From the NCBI GenBank assembly GCA_964035575.1, contig OZ037886.1, positions 186,001-250,000 on the forward strand: a stretch of DNA of 64,000 nt. Direction: 5' to 3'. Below are positions 31,890-43,289 of the stretch, piece by piece. Below the pieces are notes generated by a model. The model searched no databases and was not told the DNA's origin. It saw only the letters and a program-made list of their open reading frames with translations. Both the position numbers and the translations under genes were made by a program. Source of the DNA: Rhynchopus sp. YZ270_cl-10. Taxonomy: Eukaryota > Euglenozoa > Diplonemea > Diplonemida > Diplonemidae. Each line of letters begins with the position of its first letter. Position 1 is the first letter of the stretch.

Positions 31890-32710
31890 GTGAGGAGTGG
31901 CTCTGCAGCGCGGTTCGTCCCTAGAACCGCAAAGTGTGTCCAAAAATGCTTTGTTTCTATTTCCTCCTTCATGAGGTGACATAAAAAAAACTATTTGAGA
32001 AGTAAAACGTAAGGAGGGGTGTGAAAGGAATCCATTTTTTTTTTGTGTGTTTTTTTGTGCTTTTTTCGTACCTATTTTTTTGAAACAATTCCCGTTTTTT
32101 TATATCGGTTGGCGTTTGTTTGTTTGTTTTTTGTTTTTTGTTTTTTTGCGTGCCTTTTTTTGAACACCGTTTCATTGTGAAGAATTGTAGTGCCATCCAC
32201 CTTTTTTTGTTTTTTTTTTGTGCAATCTCCAGCTTTATTCTTTCGTTTTTTTTAAACTTCAAAAAATGATGATTTTGTTGGGTCAGATAGTTTGCCATAT
32301 TTTTTTTCGACAATATAATTTTCTCTTCTTGTGACCCCCCCGCCCCGTCCCGAAAACCCCCTTTTTTTTCTGTTTTCGAACTCATCCGTAATTAGCGATC
32401 ACTCCTGTTTTTTTATTTGCAACACCTAAATCACCCATACAGCAGAGACAAGGGCTCAACAGCCAAGCAAATACAGTAGTAGATTACTGTACGCACTGAA
32501 GCCCTGCTTATCTGTGCTAGTTCAAACAAGAAAGAAAGTAAAGAAAACAAAGAGCGTAAGGTTAATGACAATTATACAGGCGAAAAAATATAAGGAGATA
32601 TTTATGATCACGTTGCGTTAGGTCTTTTTCTTTTATAAAAAAAGAGGGGTGCGTTTGGGGACGTGCCGTAAGTTTCCCCTCTCTTAGATCCAGCTTTTGG
32701 AAAAAAAATA
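31890..32710. other. T-run-rich intergenic, no gene seen
   Basis: Long T runs on the plus strand and Lys/Asn-rich spurious frames on the minus. No repeat boundary or gene is visible. Confidence 0.5.
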
Positions 32711-32958
32711 AAAGTGAAGTTGAGAGTGCAAACGCCTCTGGGACGCAGGCACTGACACTCTGCGGGAAATAAAATGAAAATGAAAAAAGTTTTGTAAGAT
32801 GAACCTAAGCCTCGAAGTGTTTAGTCACCTTGGTAAAAAAAAAAAAAAAAATAATGTGAAAAGTTTAAGGTATCCGCTTCGAAGACGAACACCAATATCA
32901 TATAAAAACAAAAATCAAAACTTGAAAGATAAATATGCCTCACAGTGCATACACATCC
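32711..32958. repeat. cluster: F4, F1 and F3 hairpins
   Basis: F4 at 32711-32768 (AGTGCAAACGCCTC, GGACGCAGGCACTGACACT); F1 at 32795-32832 (AAGATGAACCTAAGC, CTCGAAGTG, TTTAGTCACCTT); F3 at 32926-32958 (AGATAAATATGCC, TCACAG, TGCATACACATC). Three classes occur within 250 bp. Confidence 0.6.
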
Positions 32959-33507
32959 AAAAAAAGACTTTCTCGGCAAAAGTCTTTCAATTTCTCCAGT
33001 ACAAAAAAGACCCCTTTTTTAGAAAAATACAAGGAAGATGTGTCTCGTGCACAACATCCCAATTAAAGAAAACAAAAACAAAAAAAAGGTGGAACACTTA
33101 ACGGAAAATTCCAAAACATTTTTGCCGCTTCACGTTTTCTTTTTTTGTTGTCTCTTCCAGGACACGCCATTTCGTTTTTTTTTTTTTTTTGCTGAGACTG
33201 TAAACTAAATCAATCGTATTTTTCTTTTTCTTTTGATGATTGAAAAAAGAGAGAATATTTTTGTGACCTTCCTCATTATGGGAACGGTGAATTTGGGGAG
33301 GGATCTTCCCATGCGGGGAAGGGTGGCGGGGGGTTTAAGGAAAAGGTTAAAAGGGAGAAGTGAAGAGGCAGTGGAAGTCACTGTCTAGGTAGTTCTCCAT
33401 TGGAAGTTGGCATTGGGTACCGAGGGGGGGGAAGAGGAGAAGGGAGGGGAGACAGGGGGATAAGAACCCTAGCTCAAAAAAAAAAAAGAAAAAGAAAAAA
33501 GGAAAAA

Positions 33508-33632
33508 AGTGAAGTTGATAGTGCAAAAACTCTGGGAGCGCAGGCACTGACACTCCGTGGGTTATCGAACCCCCGAAGAAAAAGTTGAACGTGCAAACGC
33601 CTCACTGAACACCGGACGCAGACATTGAAATG
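33508..33632. repeat. two F4 elements in tandem with T-arm-like hairpin
   Basis: Copy 1: GTGAAGTTGATAGTGC ... CGCAGGCACTGACACTCCG, then GGGTTATCGAACCCCC. Copy 2 follows at once (GTTGAACGTGCAAACGCCTC ... GGACGCAGACATTGA). On the minus strand GGGGTTCGATAACCC resembles a tRNA T-arm. Confidence 0.6.
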
Positions 33633-34020
33633 GGGGGTCTACATTGCTTTGTTTGTTGCGTTGTATTTTTTTTTCTTCTTTTTTTGTGCAACAAAAAACG
33701 TGTCCATCTCTACCGCTCGATATATTTTTGAAAATAAAACAATTGAAAATCATGAAAAAAAAAGCAATAAAAATGAAAAAATGAAAAATTTAAAATCACC
33801 ACTGATTTCCTTTTTTTGTAGTTTTTTTTGTAGTTTTTGTTTGCATTTCGCATTTTTTTTTTCTCGCCCCCCCCTTCCCTTTTTTTTGAAACCCCATTTT
33901 GTCTCCTCCCTGTATGTTCTCTTCCCCACCCCTGACTTTTTTTTTGATTTTTTTTTTTTTTTTTTTTTTTTTTTGTTGTTGTTTTTGTTTTTGTTTTGCG
34001 CGGTTGATCTGCATTTAATT

Positions 34021-37000
34021 CTACTTCTTCTTGTGGGAGGACACGAAGAGTGTCGCTCCACGACGCTGGGGACGCTGGAGGACGGGACGCTTGGGCTTCG
34101 ACTGGTTCGGGTCTCCGTAGTTCTTCTTCTTCCTCTTGACGGCGGTTCTCTGCGAGCGACCGATCTCCTTGCTGAGGGGGTCAAGGTCTGCAGCAATGTG
34201 CGACATCGTCTGCACGAACTTGTCAAACACAAAACGGAAGAACACGTGCGACTTGTTCTTAATCTGCTTGCCATCCTGCGGAATAACACACTCCTCTCCA
34301 TCCTCGTAACACCTAGGGCACATGTATGTGTCCCTCTCCATGGTGTCACACTCGTGGCATTTGAACAGACCCTTCTCAGAGGTGAACTTCGTCATGGTAG
34401 GGCAGAGGGTGTTGCAGCATGTGAACACCTGAGTCTTGTCCGGCCATGCAGGTGCGAGTCTCTCCACAAGGTCGGTGATGTTGGTGACTGCCTGGAAGTA
34501 CCTGTTGAGGACGACCCACGAGAGCGACTGGCTGAGTCCGTTGAGCTCCTGCAGGTAGAGGCGGGTGCTGACTCCGTCGATCTGCTGTGCGCCCTCCATG
34601 ACGTAGTCGCTTGCGGCAGCGTTGATCGTCACCCAACGGTCGTTCTTGTCGCGACGCTGGATGTCGATGAAGTCCATCATCGGGATCGAGTCCTCCTCAA
34701 GGTGGAGGCACGACCTCAGGTTCTGTGTCAAGTCGTCCACGCAGTGGAACTTGTCCTGCAGACCGCACACCGCCACGAACGGCGAACGTGCCGACACAAC
34801 GCCAGCCTGTTCCTGCAGCTCCTTCAGAATGCCGGTCGCGTCGCCAGCGTTCGTGAAGTCGACCTTCGAGAACGGCAGTGTCGTGTCCTTGCCGTGGTAC
34901 TTCTCAACTTCCTCTCCCATGCGCTTCGCAAGGTTGCTGTAGATCTCAAGGGTCTCGTCCGTCGAGGCCTTCAGCGTCTTCCACAGCTCGCCACCGAAGA
35001 GATCGCTGATGGGCTCAAGGATCACGTCGTGCGGGCAGTCCTCGCTCATCACGTCGGGGTTCGTGCGTGCAGAACGGTGGATCTCCTGCTTCCATCCCAT
35101 CTGGTTGGTCGAGAACAGTGTTGCGAGGAACTTGTTCATGTGTGCGACAATGAGTGCGTTCTCCTTTCTTGTGTACGGGCCGCACACTGAGGCCTTCTGG
35201 AAGACACCACGCTTGAGCATCGAGGCGAAGACCATGTTCGGCGGGTTCATGTGGATCTCCTCCACGGAGTAGAGCGCACGTGTCACGAGACCGGGGAGGA
35301 ACATGCCGGTACCGGTGGGGGTGATGAGACCCTCACGCTGGAGGTAGTCGGTGGTGTACCTCCACTGCAGGCGGAGCATGTTCTTGTAGAGGTCCATGCC
35401 CACCTTCTCCTCAAGGGCGCCGGTGGCCTTCTTCTTGCCGAGGGTGAAGAGCGACTCCATCATGCACTGCGACAGGTGCTCCACACGGGCCGTGTCCACC
35501 TCAATCTTGTCACGTCCACGTCCATCGCTCTTGAAGCTGTGCAGCAGACTCATTCTCAGGACAGTGGTGGTGTCGATCGACATATGTCCCTGCAGGGTGG
35601 GCAGACCAGAGGTCATAAGACGCACAATCTTCGACTCAGGGATACCGTAGAACACAACGTGCCCGATGTCGTCCTGGCCTCGGCGTCCAGCACGTCCACT
35701 CATCTGACGGAACTGCATGGTAGAGAGACGCACGTCGTCTCCTGCAAGCACAACGGTTCTGCAGGGGGAGTGGATACCAAGCGCAAGCCCGTCGGTGGCA
35801 ACGACAACCTTCAACTTCTTCAGACGGAAGAGCTTCTCAACGTTGTTACGGTACTTGGTCGGGAGACCGGCGTGGTGGACACCGATACCACGCTCAAGCG
35901 CCTTCAGGAGGAAGTGGTCCTTGTCGAAGTCGTGCTCGAGCTCCTTCTGCAGTCTCTCGATGTCCTCCTTCTTCAGCCCGTCACCACGGTCGCCATGGCA
36001 GAAGGCGTAGCTCGGGAGGATGTCGGGGATGCTGCAGTCGACCAGCTCGGGCTCGTCCATGTCACCCTTTGCGTCACCTTCGCCATCCTCCTTCTTGTTC
36101 TTGGTGTCCTTGGCTGCCTGGAAGGCCTTCAGGGACTTCTTCTGCTGGTGCATCTGCTCGGTCCTTCTCTTGACGTACGCCTTCCACTCGGGGCTCTGCT
36201 TGTGCGCCTCCTCGGCCTCCTCAAGCTGGGTCACCATGGTGCGTGCCAGATCCTCGCAGATGCGCTGGTCGAAGTTGAACACAAGCGCCGGGAGCAGACC
36301 CTCGCTGTTGAGGCAGAGCAGCATGTCCGAGAAGTTGCCCTCAATGAACTCCTGCGTGTCCAGCGAGCAGTCCTGCTCAAGCGCGATCTTCTCGGCACGG
36401 TTGCAGAGCGTAGTGAGCTCGCCACCAAGCTTGCCGATGACGTAGTCGGCCATGACGCGTGCAATGATATCGGTCTCACCCTTCTTCACCCACGTCATGA
36501 AGCCCTCCTTCAGGGCAGCCTCGTACTGGCGGGAGCGCAGCTGCGTGAGGCAGATGTCCTTCTCGAAGAAGTTCTCAGGGCAGAGCGAACCGTCCTCCTG
36601 CACAGACTCGATGATGACTTCGTCAATCTCGTGCTCGGCGGTGAAGGTCGACACCTTGCCGTCCTTGGAGAGGATGAGCTCCAGCTCGTCGTCGTCGTTG
36701 ACACTGCACCAGATGTGCCCACCCTCGAAGGCGAAGCACTCAGACGCCTTGAAGGAGTCGAAGTCGTCCTGTGCGGGTGCCGCAGGAATGTCAGCCACCT
36801 TCTGTCCGGTGATGCCCTTGAAGGCACCACGTCTCCCCACCAGCTTGTCGTCGTCGAACTTGATGCGGTTACCGTCGTCGTCAGACCACGAGCCAATCAG
36901 CATCCTGCTCGCGTGCTCGAACGCAGCCTGCATGGCGTCGTACAGCTCCAGCGACTCAATGGGCACAAGCGGCAGGTCCTGGGGGAACTGCCCAAGCTTC

Positions 37001-40000
37001 TCAAGCATCGCACGGGTGATGGTGGAGAAGGGGTGCATTGACTGGATGTTGTTCGTCCCAAACATTTTGTTGCCGAACTCACCAACCTTCACCTTCGATC
37101 CGGTGCGCTCCTGCACGGTACGGGGTTGGTAGATGAACTTGCGGAGGTCGTTGAAACGCTGGTTCCAGAACACACCGTTGACCTTGTAGGAACGTGGCTC
37201 CTCGTTGCCACGCTCGGCCTCCTGGCTTTCCACAAGCTGCTGCGTCTTGTCCAGCCAGCCTCTGAAGGCGTCGAAGTTTCCGACCGTTGCGGACAGCGCC
37301 AGGAACGGCGAGCGTGTGCACATGAGCAGACGCTCCCACAAGTGACCCTCTGCGGAGGTGTCAACGCAGTGCACCTCGTCGAAGATGACGTACTTCACAC
37401 GCTTCGCCCACTGCTGGTAACGGGGTGCAAGCATCACGTGCTCGAACACGGACGGGATTGTGATCAGAATCTGCGTCTGGAACGGCCCACCCATGGGGGG
37501 AAGCGGCTGCAGGTAGTTACCTCCTCCGAGGATTCCGAAGAGCGACCAACCGCTCTCAGTGTACTTCTTGTTGGAGAAGATCGAGTAGACGTCCTGGGCT
37601 GCCTGGTTACACAGCGCACGGGTGGGTGCCACGTACACGACAACGTCCTCCTTCGACGAGAAGATGACCTCCTTCATGCAGTAGTACGAGATGAAGGTCT
37701 TACCTGCGGACGTCGGGGCACAGCACAGGATGCTCTCCCTTCTGTCGACGGCGTCAAGCATCTCCTTCTGCCACGGGTCGGGCTTGAAGATGACACGCGG
37801 GTCCTCCTCTCCGGTGGAACGGTCGAAGAGATGTCCCATTTTGCTCATCTGGAAGCGGACGTGGCTGCGGTCGTTTGCGTTAGACGACTCCTTGTTGACG
37901 ACACGTGCCTGTCTCGAGGTGGCGGAGGAGCTGGGGAGCTTGTGCTTGCCGTCCTTCTGGTACTCCACGCCCTCGGCCTTGGCGATCTTCTGGTCGACGC
38001 GCTTGCAGTTGTCCTTGAGACCAAGCATGACAAGGATGCGGCGCACAATCTGCATCTCCTCGTCACCGAAGAGCGGTGCGTACTCAGCGGGCACCTCGAC
38101 GACCTCGTCCTCGGCCTTCTTCTTCGATTTCTTGTCCTTCTTGTCCTTCTTGTCGTCCTCAGCAGTGCTCTTGTTGTTGAACTTCGTGATGTTGGCAAGG
38201 TACTGCTTCACAAGCTCGTGCGCGCTGCGGAAGAGGTCGACGGCAACGTTGATCTTCTTGTCCTTCAGGTCTGAGTCCTTGGAGATGAGGATCCACTCAC
38301 GCTCACGCAGCTTCAAACGCTCGAACTTCGCGCGGATGAGGACTTCGGGGTCGCGGATCTTCTTTGCCCCTCCGAGCAGCTTTGTGATCTCGCTTGCGCA
38401 GTAGCTGAGCTTCTCGATGGTCATGTCTTTCTTCACCTCCAGCTTGCTGTAGAAGTTCGACCAGGCACGCTGCTGCGACTCCTTCTCCTTCACCTCAAGG
38501 GAGGCACGGTTCTTCTCTGCGATCTCAGCAGCCTTGGTTCCAAGCTTGACCTTCTTCTGGCCCTTGCCGTCCTTCTCGGAGTCACGGGTGATGACCTTCT
38601 GCTCGGACTGGGGGAGGAAGCCGCCGGACATGGACTCAGCTCCGCTCTGGATGGCGTGGAGGAACTTGACACGGGAGCGCTCCATGCGCATCTCCATCTT
38701 CTTCTTCTTGTATGCGGAGACCTGCGTCGCGTCGGTGGCGCCTGCATAGTTGGCCTGCACAGCCTTGAAGAGATCGTCAGTCTTGACCATGTCGTCGAAG
38801 TCAGCAGCCTGCCACAGCTGCTTGTTCTGCAGCCATCCGGAGCGCTTGTCAATCTTTGCGACAACGTTCTTGATACCCGCTGCGTCAAGCTCGGGCACGT
38901 CCAGCTCCCCGATGAGCGCAGACACCAGCGAGTCCTCTGTGGGCAGAAGCGCGAAGGTGTTCGGTGTTGCCGACGAAGGTGCGGGCGGGACTGCGTCCTT
39001 GCAGTGCAGCAGGTTGGCCGCGTCGAGGTCGGTGCCGGACACTGCCTTCCACACACGCGCCAGGTCCGCCACAAGGTCCTCGGGTCCCTTCAGCGCTCCA
39101 GACGAGGAGAGCACGAGACCGATGATCTTGCGGTTCAGACGGAAGTCCCATGCATCGGAGAACTCTCCTGCCTTGGCCAGCTCGGCCTCGACGTCAGCCT
39201 CCTGAGGCGTGGAGGAGAGGTGCGCTGCCTCGCCCATGACCTCCTTGAAGAAGGCGTCGCAGACGGAGAAGTAGGGGCTGCGCTCCTCGTCCTCCTGGTG
39301 GTCCTCCGTCAGCTCCTGTGACCTGTGGGTGATCGGCAGGCGCTTCAGGACAAGCGAGTGGAGAAGGAACGCCTTTGCGAGGTCTGCCTTCAGGTCCGCA
39401 CCGCTGTCGGCCTTGTACTCGGTCGAGCTCTTCAGCACCTTGGCGACAGAGGACGCAGCAAGACGCACACGCAGGCTGTCCTTCTCAAGCCCAGGGAGGC
39501 TCGAGTCGGCAACGATCGGGAAGGTGTGCATGGCAGTGACCAGGGGGTGGGTGCTGTCGGCTCCGAGGATGGTCTCACACTCGGCGTGGATCTTCACCAT
39601 GGAGAGCTCCTTCCCGTTGGGCATGAAGCGCTTCGAGCTGGAACGGATGACAAACCCGTGGATGAAGTTGTCCTTGTGCACGAGACGGGTGGTGTACACG
39701 GCGTGCAGACGGCGCACAACGCAGTCAACCATGAACGCGTGGAGGATGAACTGCACGTCGGCAATGTTCTGCTCGTCAGCGCCGCCGTTGAACATGATGT
39801 CCTTCACCTGCTCTCCGTCGTTCATCAGAACGAAGGGAGGGATGTGCTGGTTGAGGTAGGTCTCCCATCTGCTGTCGGACCACCAGTTGGTGAAGAGGTG
39901 GACGGCCTTGGGGACGGTTGCCTTGAGGTGGCGGATGATGAGGTCGCGCGCAAGAAGCTTGCTGGGGTCGTGCACCCACATCGCTCTGTTGCACTCGAAG

Positions 40001-40281
40001 AAGGCGATCGAGAAGAGCCCACCGCGCATGGCGAAGTCGTCCAGGAACTTCTCCACCATGTACACAACGTGAATCTGCTGCCCGCAGCCCTCCGGCCACT
40101 CAACGTTCCAGTTGCTGAACGCGTCCATGATCAGCGAGTCACCGTCCACCACAAAGCCCTCCGGTGCCGACACGTCGTGGAACAAGTCCATCCGCTCGGG
40201 CGCCCATCTTCCATACGCACCCGCCACAAAATCGCGGGCACTTAGTTCATCGGCATCTAGTACCTTCCGCACATCTGTCAT
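34021..40281 (-). CDS. DDX60-like Ski2-type DExH RNA helicase
   Basis: 2086 residues in one exon. The N-terminal about 200 residues (GDSLIMDAFSNWNVEW, AFFECNRAMWVHDPSKLL) resemble the N-terminal domain of DDX60 proteins. Helicase core: CCAPTSAGKTF (Walker A, about 850-862), VIFDEVHCVD (DEVH box, about 966), LSATVGN (about 998), GIGVHHAGLPTKYRNNVEKL, VVVATDGLALGIHSP, and QMSGRAGRRGQDDIGH (motif VI, about 1530). A Cys-rich C-terminal region (about 1950-1985; CNTLCPTM, CHECD, CPRCYEDGEEC) may bind zinc. Animal DDX60 acts in antiviral RNA sensing and decay; related protist genes are long and uncharacterised. Third codon positions are far richer in C and G than in the exonuclease or kinase genes nearby, consistent with high expression. 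The 7-kb stretch has no hairpin elements. Confidence 0.9.
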   Translation of the reverse strand: MTDVRKVLDADELSARDFVAGAYGRWAPERMDLFHDVSAPEGFVVDGDSLIMDAFSNWNVEWPEGCGQQIHVVYMVEKFLDDFAMRGGLFSIAFFECNRAMWVHDPSKLLARDLIIRHLKATVPKAVHLFTNWWSDSRWETYLNQHIPPFVLMNDGEQVKDIMFNGGADEQNIADVQFILHAFMVDCVVRRLHAVYTTRLVHKDNFIHGFVIRSSSKRFMPNGKELSMVKIHAECETILGADSTHPLVTAMHTFPIVADSSLPGLEKDSLRVRLAASSVAKVLKSSTEYKADSGADLKADLAKAFLLHSLVLKRLPITHRSQELTEDHQEDEERSPYFSVCDAFFKEVMGEAAHLSSTPQEADVEAELAKAGEFSDAWDFRLNRKIIGLVLSSSGALKGPEDLVADLARVWKAVSGTDLDAANLLHCKDAVPPAPSSATPNTFALLPTEDSLVSALIGELDVPELDAAGIKNVVAKIDKRSGWLQNKQLWQAADFDDMVKTDDLFKAVQANYAGATDATQVSAYKKKKMEMRMERSRVKFLHAIQSGAESMSGGFLPQSEQKVITRDSEKDGKGQKKVKLGTKAAEIAEKNRASLEVKEKESQQRAWSNFYSKLEVKKDMTIEKLSYCASEITKLLGGAKKIRDPEVLIRAKFERLKLREREWILISKDSDLKDKKINVAVDLFRSAHELVKQYLANITKFNNKSTAEDDKKDKKDKKSKKKAEDEVVEVPAEYAPLFGDEEMQIVRRILVMLGLKDNCKRVDQKIAKAEGVEYQKDGKHKLPSSSATSRQARVVNKESSNANDRSHVRFQMSKMGHLFDRSTGEEDPRVIFKPDPWQKEMLDAVDRRESILCCAPTSAGKTFISYYCMKEVIFSSKEDVVVYVAPTRALCNQAAQDVYSIFSNKKYTESGWSLFGILGGGNYLQPLPPMGGPFQTQILITIPSVFEHVMLAPRYQQWAKRVKYVIFDEVHCVDTSAEGHLWERLLMCTRSPFLALSATVGNFDAFRGWLDKTQQLVESQEAERGNEEPRSYKVNGVFWNQRFNDLRKFIYQPRTVQERTGSKVKVGEFGNKMFGTNNIQSMHPFSTITRAMLEKLGQFPQDLPLVPIESLELYDAMQAAFEHASRMLIGSWSDDDGNRIKFDDDKLVGRRGAFKGITGQKVADIPAAPAQDDFDSFKASECFAFEGGHIWCSVNDDDELELILSKDGKVSTFTAEHEIDEVIIESVQEDGSLCPENFFEKDICLTQLRSRQYEAALKEGFMTWVKKGETDIIARVMADYVIGKLGGELTTLCNRAEKIALEQDCSLDTQEFIEGNFSDMLLCLNSEGLLPALVFNFDQRICEDLARTMVTQLEEAEEAHKQSPEWKAYVKRRTEQMHQQKKSLKAFQAAKDTKNKKEDGEGDAKGDMDEPELVDCSIPDILPSYAFCHGDRGDGLKKEDIERLQKELEHDFDKDHFLLKALERGIGVHHAGLPTKYRNNVEKLFRLKKLKVVVATDGLALGIHSPCRTVVLAGDDVRLSTMQFRQMSGRAGRRGQDDIGHVVFYGIPESKIVRLMTSGLPTLQGHMSIDTTTVLRMSLLHSFKSDGRGRDKIEVDTARVEHLSQCMMESLFTLGKKKATGALEEKVGMDLYKNMLRLQWRYTTDYLQREGLITPTGTGMFLPGLVTRALYSVEEIHMNPPNMVFASMLKRGVFQKASVCGPYTRKENALIVAHMNKFLATLFSTNQMGWKQEIHRSARTNPDVMSEDCPHDVILEPISDLFGGELWKTLKASTDETLEIYSNLAKRMGEEVEKYHGKDTTLPFSKVDFTNAGDATGILKELQEQAGVVSARSPFVAVCGLQDKFHCVDDLTQNLRSCLHLEEDSIPMMDFIDIQRRDKNDRWVTINAAASDYVMEGAQQIDGVSTRLYLQELNGLSQSLSWVVLNRYFQAVTNITDLVERLAPAWPDKTQVFTCCNTLCPTMTKFTSEKGLFKCHECDTMERDTYMCPRCYEDGEECVIPQDGKQIKNKSHVFFRFVFDKFVQTMSHIAADLDPLSKEIGRSQRTAVKRKKKNYGDPNQSKPKRPVLQRPQRRGATLFVSSHKKK

Positions 40282-40489
40282 ATTTATGATGAATGCAGTC
40301 TGGTTTGAATAGTGTAATGTGAAAAGAGGGGTGGGAGGAGAATTATTAAAAGGGTCTTGAGCGGGGGTGTGTTTCTTTCATTTCAAACAGTACATTTTTC
40401 ATACATTCATACATTCTTTTTGGCAAGGTTAAAAAAGGGTACGGACCCCAAAAAAAAGGCTAGATTTTATTTTAGTTTTGACAACGTTT

Positions 40490-40912
40490 CTACCATCTCG
40501 CATGCGGCGACGTTGCTGCGTAGCGTTGGTATGTCAACGTCTTCCTCTCCTTGTAGTCTGCGTGGGTGGGCTTGCCGTGGTAGCCGTAGACGGATGAGAG
40601 CTGGGTTTCTGTGCGCACTTCGTTTGCAATGCGCTGAGCCTCTGGGAGGCGGTTGGCGTGAGGGTCTTGCTGTACAAAGAGTTCACGTGTGTATTGTTCG
40701 TAGCCGTCAACCACGTCGGTCACGTGTTGCCGCAGTGCAAACTGGTCAGCACCATACCGCCAGTCAACACGCCCACGCCTGTCACGATCCTCCATCCAAC
40801 CAGGTGGTGTCACAACAGTTCCCCCCTCCACACGCCATGCGTCCGCACCATTATCACATCGTCCACTGTATCCCCACGACTCTGCCTTCGGTGCGTCTCT
40901 TCCTCTTCTCAT
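40490..40912 (-). CDS. small basic protein of unknown function
   Basis: 140 residues, Arg-rich, hydrophilic, no signal peptide or membrane helix. Landmarks: WGYSGRCDNGADAWRVEGG, TPPGWMEDRDRRGRVDWRYG and SVYGYHGKPTHADYKERKTL. Codon use resembles the neighbouring helicase, and the frame is clean from start to stop, so it is likely real. Its 3' flank is the 5' flank of the helicase gene (about 210 bp apart). The repeated aromatic/Gly pattern recalls small axonemal or microtubule-lumen proteins, but I do not recognise a family and claim no function. Confidence 0.65.
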   Translation of the reverse strand: MRRGRDAPKAESWGYSGRCDNGADAWRVEGGTVVTPPGWMEDRDRRGRVDWRYGADQFALRQHVTDVVDGYEQYTRELFVQQDPHANRLPEAQRIANEVRTETQLSSVYGYHGKPTHADYKERKTLTYQRYAATSPHARW

Positions 40913-43280
40913 TGTGTACTGTAGAGGTGGTGGTGGTGGAGGATGAAGGTGGAGATGGTGGGGGGGGTATAAGTTAAAGGGGAGGGGAAATAAGGCTATT
41001 TTAATTTGCTTTTTTTGCTTTCGTACAAAAAAAAAAAAAAAATAGTGTGTGGTCGGTGGGGGTGTTGTGTTTACAGATGAATATTTTGAATGGGGGAGAG
41101 GGGGGTTTGGTGTTCACATTTAGGGCGAAAACACTCTGGTTTGCCGCAAGGGGGTTGAGGGGGGAGAACCCCTCGTGGTACAGCCATAGAGGAAGCTTGA
41201 AGATGGTGGGATGTCAGCAATGTCCTGATGGGTTTTGTATGGTTAAGCACATCAGAACATAGAACCGCCATGATCAAAGCGAGGGAATGTGGCTTGTATT
41301 GCTTCAAAAACAAAACAAAAAGAGAAATTATTGATGCAGACACCGACTGACCCACTGTACGATGCCAGCCATCCTCGATGAAAGCACAAAAAAATAAATA
41401 AAACATGGCAAATAAATAGCTGTGCTGTGACTTGCCTCACCCCTCTGTCACACAATCACTACCAAAAGCCAACTGTAACAAGACGGGGGGGTTTGGGATA
41501 AAAATATTTTTGATAAATTGTTTGAGTAGTGTAGTTGCCACAGTTGTGCAATCTCCACTTTTTTTGACAGGGGAACACACGTGGAAGAAGCGTGTCTCTA
41601 ACACAGAATTCGAAACGGAACTCAACAAAAGAAAAGTTTAAAAAGATTTAAACCCGATTATAGAGGGTGTGGGGGAGACAACTTATTAATGCAGGACAAA
41701 ACCCACCCCCCACCATACATCTTAAAATCTAGCGTTTTGTTTGCAAAAAGCAAAAAGCAGTTGACACAAAGCCCCCCCAGTCTGAAAAGAAAAGAAAAGT
41801 TTATAAGATGATACTAAGCCTCTCGTGCTTAGTCACCTAGAAAAACAAAAAAAACAGTGATTTGCCGAGCGCCTCTACAATCCAATCTTCAGGGGAGAGG
41901 TGGATGCACGGATCACATGCCAAAAAAAATAAAAGAGAATTTTTTTTTTTGATAAATTGTTGGAGTAGTGTAGTTGCCTCGGTTGTGTTGCCACAGTTGT
42001 GCAATCTCCACTGTCAATTTTTTTTACACCATTTTATTTGCTGATTAGACAAACTGGGTTTTTTGCACACAGAAAAATGAAAAGAACAGATGAATATGCC
42101 TCTCATGCACACTCATCATTATCACTATTGTTTTCGCGCTGGAACATGCTTGGTTTGAAGACGGGCTATTAAGCAGGGGCACACCTCATTCCTAAGAGTG
42201 TGTTCGTGCACGGAAACTTGGTTCGTTTCATTTCAGTTGAGACCATCCGCCGAAGGTGATGGGGGGGCGGCGAATGACGATGAAGCGAACCGCTGTGTAC
42301 TTGAAACACCCCAAAAGAGAAGAGAAAGATATCTAAAAAAAACCCCCAAAATAAACAGATAAAACCTCAAAAGAACCTCATCCCCTTCTAGGAGAACAGA
42401 AAAGTATGAGAAGGGCGGTGGCAAAATACCCCCCCTTTTGTGAAGGATAAGGACAGTATGAACCACTAAGTGTGACTTTTTTGGACAGTATGGTCCGTCC
42501 TTATCCCTGTGAAAATTAATGAAGATGTGCTGTGCTGCACATATATTTCTAATAAATAAAGAAACTAAAAACTCATCAGACCTATCGCTGACCTGAGTAT
42601 TAAACCCCCCCATCCCATGCCACCCCACCCACCCTCCCCTCCTTTGTTTAGAAGAGAAAATAAACAAAAAAAATGCAACGACAAAACAATAGAGTAAAAA
42701 CATTGTGATGCTCTTTACGAACAATGGGACAAAAAAAAAAAAACAAAAAGGAAGGTATCGCATAGGTTTGCCCCGATCATGTACGGTGGCCAGAGTTACG
42801 AAGCACGTGGCACATACTTCTCTGAAGAGAGAAATGTAGATAGTGTGAACAACCCTTGGTAGAATATTTTCTTTTACGGCAATACTACTTATGGACGGTG
42901 CTAATATAGCTGGCCTTATGTCGGGCTTGCCTGGTTGGGGTTTCACCTCAAGCCAGCTATACCGTATGATAGTCATTGCACTGACCTGAAGGTTGGTTGT
43001 GATGCATATCTAGGTCTGCCAATGTTATCATTTCACTACGTGTTCACTGTATTGACATAAAAAAATTGACATAAAAAAATTGACACAAAAGAAGGGGAAG
43101 AAAGGGGGGGAGTATGTGGAAGATACCCCCTTATACGTAACCGAATATCAGATGTAAATAACACCAAAAAGAGGTGTCTTTGACAAATCCCAGCCAAAAA
43201 AAAAAAAAGGTTTGTGGGATGATCATAAGTGTTTAGTCACCTTGAATAAGAAAAAAGTGGAGGAGCCAGAAAAAAGGGAC
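40913..43280. other. intergenic with scattered F elements
   Basis: No gene seen. F5 copies at about 41321-41390 and 41679-41712, F1 at 41801-41840 (inner stem CTAAGC/GCTTAG), F3 at 42088-42117 (GATGAATATGCC, TCTCATGC, ACACTCATC), a short F1 at 43216-43243. An inverted pair TATAGCTGGC/GCCAGCTATA lies at about 42904-42962. The long minus-strand frame at 42.2-43.0 kb crosses these and is not credited. Confidence 0.55.
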
Positions 43281-43289
43281 TTTTTTTTT

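Noticed and set aside
33625-40245. Several long plus-strand frames opposite the helicase gene (including those at 35251-37041 and 37126-38274)
   Set aside because: They mirror a highly biased minus-strand gene; C/G-ending codons suppress stops on the opposite strand. No domains are recognisable in them.
42233-42976. A 247-codon minus-strand frame
   Set aside because: Composition follows homopolymer runs, it crosses inverted repeats, and no domain or codon signal is present.
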